A DNA stretch of 9,412 nucleotides from Gemmatimonadota bacterium (GTDB lineage Bacteria > Gemmatimonadota > Gemmatimonadetes > Gemmatimonadales > Gemmatimonadaceae), in assembly GCA_003222065.1 (NCBI GenBank), contig QHUV01000174.1, forward strand, positions 1 to 9,412, given 5' to 3'. Position 1 is the stretch's first letter. Every line of letters starts with the position of its first letter. A program made the translations under genes and the position numbers. The notes below the pieces were generated by a model, which made no database searches, was not told the DNA's origin, and saw only the letters and a program-made list of their open reading frames with translations. Below are positions 6,103-9,412 of this stretch, piece by piece.

Positions 6103-8585
6103 CAGTGGGTAATCATCCCGGGCGCTGGAACGACGAGCTTCTCGGCTTCCTCTCGCGTTGTCGCCTCACGCTGCTCCAAAGCGAGCTGCAACACTTCGTC
6201 CATCGTCCGCACCGGATGGAAGCTCACCGAGGACCGGACTTCGGGCGGAATGTCGTCGAGGTCACGCGCGTTGTGGTACGGGATGAGTACATGCGCAACA
6301 CGATTTCGATGCGCGGCGACGGCCTTTTCCTTCAAGCCGCCGATCGGCAATACGCGTCCGCGCAGCGTGATCTCGCCCGTCATCGCGACGTCGCCGCGCA
6401 CGGGAATTCCGGTGAGGGCGCTGACGATCGCCGTGGCAATCGCAATGCCCGCCGATGGCCCGTCCTTTGGAGTAGCGCCAGCCGGTATATGGACGTGGAG
6501 GTCGCGGTTGCGATGGAACTCGCGGTCGATTCCCAGCGCGGTTGCCCGTGAGCGCGCGTAACTCAGCGCGGCCGAGGCGGACTCCTTCATGACATCGCCG
6601 AGTGTGCCGGTGAGCTGGAGCTTGCCACGGCCGCCGACGACGCTCACCTCGATCTCGAGCACCTCACCGCCGACGCTCGTGTAGGCAAGTCCGGTCGCGA
6701 CGCCGACCTTGCTCTCGAGGGTGAGCTCGGCGGGATCATACGGTGGCGTCCCCAGCAGCTCTTTCAAGTCAGCGGCTCCAACGTGAGAATCGCGAACCAC
6801 TGGTATCGCCGGCTCTGATTCGTTAGGCAGCGCTGTCCCATCCGGCGTCGTCGACGGCGTCGCGGGCTCGGCGGCATTCTGCTCGGCGCGGCGCCGGGCG
6901 AGCTTGCGCGCGATGCGCCCGATCCGCCGCTCGAGCTCGCGGACTCCCGCTTCCCGCGTGTAACCCTGGACAATCGCCGGAATGACGTCGGCGTCGACCG
7001 TCACGCTTTCCGGCGCGAGCCCATTCTGCCGCAGCTGCCGCGGGAGCAAGAACTGCCTAGCGATAGCGAGCTTCTCCTGATCCAGGTAACCGGACAGACG
7101 AATGATCTCCATCCGGTCGCGCAGCGGCTCGGGGACCTGCGGCAGATAGTTCGCGGTCGTCACGAACAACACCTGCGACAGGTCGTAATCCACCTCGAGA
7201 AAGTGATCGTTGAAGGCGCGATTCTGCTCGGGGTCCAGCACCTCGAGTAGCGCGGCCGACGGATCGCCGCGATAGTCCTGGCCGAGCTTGTCGACTTCGT
7301 CGAGGAGGATCACCGGATTCATCACCTCGGCGCGACGCATCGCCTGGATGACACGACCGGGCATGGACCCGATGTACGTGCGGCGGTGGCCACGGATCTC
7401 TGCCTCGTCGCGCACGCCACCCAGCGACATGCGCACGAACTTCCTGCCTAACGCGCGGGCGATCGATCGGCCCAGCGACGTCTTGCCGACCCCCGGCGGT
7501 CCGACGAGACAGAGAATCGGCCCCTCCATTCGGCCGACGAGCGAGAGTACGCCGATGTAATCGAGGATGCGATCCTTCACTTCCTCGAGGCCGTAGTGGT
7601 CTTCGTCGAGGACGCGACGCGCGTGCGCGACGTCCAGGACATCGTCGCTCCGCTCGCTCCAGGGCAATGCGAGCAGCCAATCGACGTAATTGCGGCCGAC
7701 GGTCGATTCCGGCGACAGCGGCGACATGCGGCGGAGCTTGCGGACTTCGCGCAAAGCGCGCGCCTGCACCGGCTCGGGCATGTGCTTGGCGGCAATCTGA
7801 GCCTCGAGACCTTCGACATCCTCGCTGTCGTCCTGTCCGAGCTCACGATGAATCGCCTTCAGCTGCTCCTGCAGGTAGAACTCGCGCTGGTTTTGGAAGA
7901 GCGAGCCCCGCACCTCGTCATCGATCTTTCGCTCCAGGCGCAAGAGCTCGCTCTCGGAGCGCAACACTTCCGCCAGCATGCGAAACAGCGCGAGCAGAGA
8001 GGACGTCTCGAGCAGGGACTGACGAGTCTCCACGCGCACGCTCAGGTGCGCGGCAATACCGAAGGCTTGCCGCGCCGTGCTGTCGGCTCCCTGGACGAGC
8101 GTGACGACCTCCGGGGGGATACGCCGGTGCAGGGAGACATATTCTTCGAATAAAGAGATGACGCGTCGCGCCAACGCCTCCACTTCGTCGACCTCCTCGG
8201 GCGACGATTGTTCTTCGACCGCGACAACTTGCGCGCGGAGATGGTCTCCTGTCGGCACATAACGAGTCACACGGACGCGGGCGAGTCCTTCGACGAGGAT
8301 CTTCGCGGCACCGCTCGGCGCACGCGCGAGCTGCGCTATGCGCGCTACAACGCCGCCTCGATAGAGGTCGGCTGCGGCAGGCTCGTCGGTATCACCGCTT
8401 CGCTGCGTGACGAGCAGGATGTAGCGGTCTTCCGCCATCGCACTATCGACGGCCGCGAGTGATGCCGGTCGCCCGACCAGCAGCGGCATCGAGACATGCG
8501 GAAAAATCACCACGTCCCGCAGCGCCAAGACGGCCAAGCGGTCGGGTACGTTGAAGACTTCAGCGTCGCGGCGGAGGGTGGGCAT
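6102..8585 (-). CDS. lon: ATP-dependent protease Lon (LonA type)
   Basis: This is an 827-residue cytoplasmic AAA+ serine protease that degrades misfolded and regulatory proteins. The N-terminal substrate-binding domain opens with [15 protein letters not shown], the usual Lon start, which supports the ATG at 8585. The open frame upstream to 8675 reads through a terminator hairpin and is rejected. The AAA+ module has Walker [10 protein letters not shown] (Lys368) and Walker B ILLDEVDK (Asp429-Glu430). The protease domain has Ser711 in PKDGPSAG and Lys754 in GGLKEKA, with the same 43-residue spacing as the E. coli catalytic dyad. A Pro/Thr/Glu/Ala-rich insert of about 31 residues (567-597) separates the ATPase alpha-domain from the protease domain and accounts for most of the extra length over E. 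coli Lon (784). No Shine-Dalgarno sequence is visible: the 5' flank is a heptanucleotide repeat. It lies downstream of clpX and is translationally coupled to engB. Confidence 0.96.
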   Translation of the reverse strand: MPTLRRDAEVFNVPDRLAVLALRDVVIFPHVSMPLLVGRPASLAAVDSAMAEDRYILLVTQRSGDTDEPAAADLYRGGVVARIAQLARAPSGAAKILVEGLARVRVTRYVPTGDHLRAQVVAVEEQSSPEEVDEVEALARRVISLFEEYVSLHRRIPPEVVTLVQGADSTARQAFGIAAHLSVRVETRQSLLETSSLLALFRMLAEVLRSESELLRLERKIDDEVRGSLFQNQREFYLQEQLKAIHRELGQDDSEDVEGLEAQIAAKHMPEPVQARALREVRKLRRMSPLSPESTVGRNYVDWLLALPWSERSDDVLDVAHARRVLDEDHYGLEEVKDRILDYIGVLSLVGRMEGPILCLVGPPGVGKTSLGRSIARALGRKFVRMSLGGVRDEAEIRGHRRTYIGSMPGRVIQAMRRAEVMNPVILLDEVDKLGQDYRGDPSAALLEVLDPEQNRAFNDHFLEVDYDLSQVLFVTTANYLPQVPEPLRDRMEIIRLSGYLDQEKLAIARQFLLPRQLRQNGLAPESVTVDADVIPAIVQGYTREAGVRELERRIGRIARKLARRRAEQNAAEPATPSTTPDGTALPNESEPAIPVVRDSHVGAADLKELLGTPPYDPAELTLESKVGVATGLAYTSVGGEVLEIEVSVVGGRGKLQLTGTLGDVMKESASAALSYARSRATALGIDREFHRNRDLHVHIPAGATPKDGPSAGIAIATAIVSALTGIPVRGDVAMTGEITLRGRVLPIGGLKEKAVAAHRNRVAHVLIPYHNARDLDDIPPEVRSSVSFHPVRTMDEVLQLALEQREATTREEAEKLVVPAPGMITH

Positions 8586-8589
8586 CGTT

Positions 8590-8617
8590 GCGTTGAGCGT
8601 TGTGCGTGGTGCGTTGA
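8590..8617. repeat. Heptanucleotide tandem repeat upstream of lon
   Basis: Four head-to-tail units are present: GCGTTGA, GCGTTGT, GCGTGGT, GCGTTGA. A partial unit lies on the lon side (TCGTTG overlapping the lon ATG) and a decayed one (GCGCTAA) lies beyond. An inverted partner, CACAACGC, occurs at 8673-8680. The array occupies the place where the lon ribosome-binding site would be expected. Confidence 0.6.
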
Positions 8618-8631
8618 GCGCTAAAGCTAAA

Positions 8632-8658
8632 GGGCCAGCACGAAAAAAGTGCTGGCCC
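8632..8658 (-). terminator. Intrinsic-terminator-like hairpin after clpX
   Basis: A perfect 10-bp stem, GGGCCAGCAC with GTGCTGGCCC, closes a 7-nt loop that reads TTTTTTC on the minus strand. It is followed on that strand by TTTAGCTTTAGC. It lies 37 nt past the clpX stop and 46 nt before the lon start. This suggests that clpX transcripts end or are attenuated here and that lon may have its own promoter. The trailing T-tract is interrupted, so termination may be partial. Confidence 0.6.
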
Positions 8659-8695
8659 ATCCTTAACGGTGCCACAACGCCCAGCGCTCCACGCG

Positions 8696-9412
8696 CTACG
8701 CTTCTTTCTTCTTTCGTTGCGGCGAGATCTCGAGCAGCGGCGGCGTTCCGTGAATCACCGATCCTTCGGTGATCTTCACCTCCTCGACGTCCTCGCGTGT
8801 CGGGAGGTCGAACATCACGTCTGTCAGGATTTCCTCGACAATAGCGCGAAGGCCACGGGCACCGGTGCCGCGCTTGAGCGCCTTTTGAGCCACCGCTCGT
8901 AAAGCGGCTTCGTCGAAGCTGAGCTTGACCTCCTCCAGCTCGAACAGCTTCGCGTACTGCTTCGTGAGCGCGTTCTTCGGCTCCTTGAGAATGCGCACGA
9001 GCGAATCCTCATCCAACGCCTCGAGAGCCACCACAACCGGCAAGCGCCCCACCAGTTCCGGGATCAACCCGTAGCGCAGCAGATCATCCGGCTCCACTTC
9101 GGCGAAGGGATTCTTCTTCTTCTCAGCCGTCCTGGTGGTATCGACACCCGAGAAGCCGATCTGCCGGCGGCCTGTCCTCGCCTCGATGATCTTCTCGAGA
9201 CCGTCGAATGCGCCGCCGCAGATGAAGAGAATGTCTTTCGTGTTGATCTGGATGTACTCCTGCTGCGGATGCTTGCGGCCACCCTGCGGCGGCACGGAAG
9301 CGATCGTGCCCTCGAGAATCTTCAGCAGGGCTTGCTGTACGCCCTCGCCGGAAACATCTCGCGTTATGCTCGGATTCTCCGATTTGCGCGCAATCTTGTC
9401 TATCTCGTCGAT
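8696..9412 (-). CDS. clpX: ClpX, ATPase subunit of ClpXP protease, C-terminal 238 residues
   Basis: The reading frame is open to the right edge and begins exactly at the Walker B motif [20 protein letters not shown]. The zinc-binding N-domain and Walker A lie outside the window. Visible ClpX hallmarks are [15 protein letters not shown], the RKH substrate loop (GGRKHP, 9266-9277), the arginine-finger region [13 protein letters not shown] (Arg near 9044) and the sensor-2 segment GTGARGLR (about 8846-8866). The C-terminus ends in a basic tail, QRKKKEA. ClpX unfolds tagged proteins and threads them into ClpP in the cytoplasm. The shorter frame starting with Met at 9295 is an internal codon, not the gene start. 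The gene is upstream of lon on the same strand with a terminator-like hairpin between them. Confidence 0.97.
   Translation of the reverse strand: MDEIDKIARKSENPSITRDVSGEGVQQALLKILEGTIASVPPQGGRKHPQQEYIQINTKDILFICGGAFDGLEKIIEARTGRRQIGFSGVDTTRTAEKKKNPFAEVEPDDLLRYGLIPELVGRLPVVVALEALDEDSLVRILKEPKNALTKQYAKLFELEEVKLSFDEAALRAVAQKALKRGTGARGLRAIVEEILTDVMFDLPTREDVEEVKITEGSVIHGTPPLLEISPQRKKKEA

Noticed and set aside
5330..6112. Plus-strand open frame of 260 codons spanning the engB region
   Set aside because: It is antisense to the acetyltransferase start and both engB remnants, whose homology is clear on the other strand.
7596..8153. Plus-strand open frame of 185 codons inside lon
   Set aside because: It is entirely antisense to well-conserved Lon sequence.
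8621..8660. CIRCE-type heat-shock operator upstream of lon
   Set aside because: The hairpin arms (GGGCCAGCAC) do not match the TTAGCACTC/GAGTGCTAA consensus, and the loop length differs.
8586..8675. Extended lon start at 8675 (30 extra codons)
   Set aside because: The extra codons would be read through the 10-bp terminator-like hairpin and the heptamer array, and they match nothing in Lon. The conserved N-terminus fits the ATG at 8585.

Overview
The window is GC-rich, almost fully coding, and fits a Gemmatimonadota-like bacterium. That assignment is an inference. It rests on the base composition, the clpX-lon-engB gene order, the style of the EngB N-terminus (FIGGMA...GWRP) and an outer-membrane barrel protein with a cleavable signal peptide, which implies a diderm cell. 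There are no tRNA or rRNA genes, CRISPR arrays or transposases.

Left part (1-4681). A fragment of a TrpE-like chorismate-utilising enzyme runs off the left edge on the minus strand. It diverges from a plus-strand gene for a large outer-membrane beta-barrel protein. The short region between them carries a strong imperfect palindrome. A plus-strand gene follows that encodes a GspE/PilB-type secretion or pilus ATPase fused in frame to a complete Nudix hydrolase domain. This fusion is the most unusual protein architecture in the window.

Right part (4717-9412, all minus strand). In transcription order this is clpX (C-terminal half only), a hairpin terminator, lon, engB, and a hexapeptide-repeat O-acetyltransferase that converges on the ATPase-Nudix gene. 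ClpX and Lon are the ATP-dependent protein quality-control machines. engB, coupled to lon by a TGATG overlap, is broken: its N-terminal tip and its C-terminal third survive in two different frames, and the GTPase core with the P-loop is missing. This is either a real pseudogene or a local sequence or assembly error.

Non-coding and small-scale signals: two inverted copies of a roughly 29-nt palindromic element bracket the acetyltransferase gene, and one of them supplies that gene's first ATG. The octamer CGTTAGGC occurs six times on both strands, mostly inside genes. A heptanucleotide tandem repeat and a perfect 10-bp hairpin lie between clpX and lon. No gap between genes exceeds 300 bases; the longest is about 110 nt (8586-8695), or 132 nt (136-267) if the barrel gene starts at 268.
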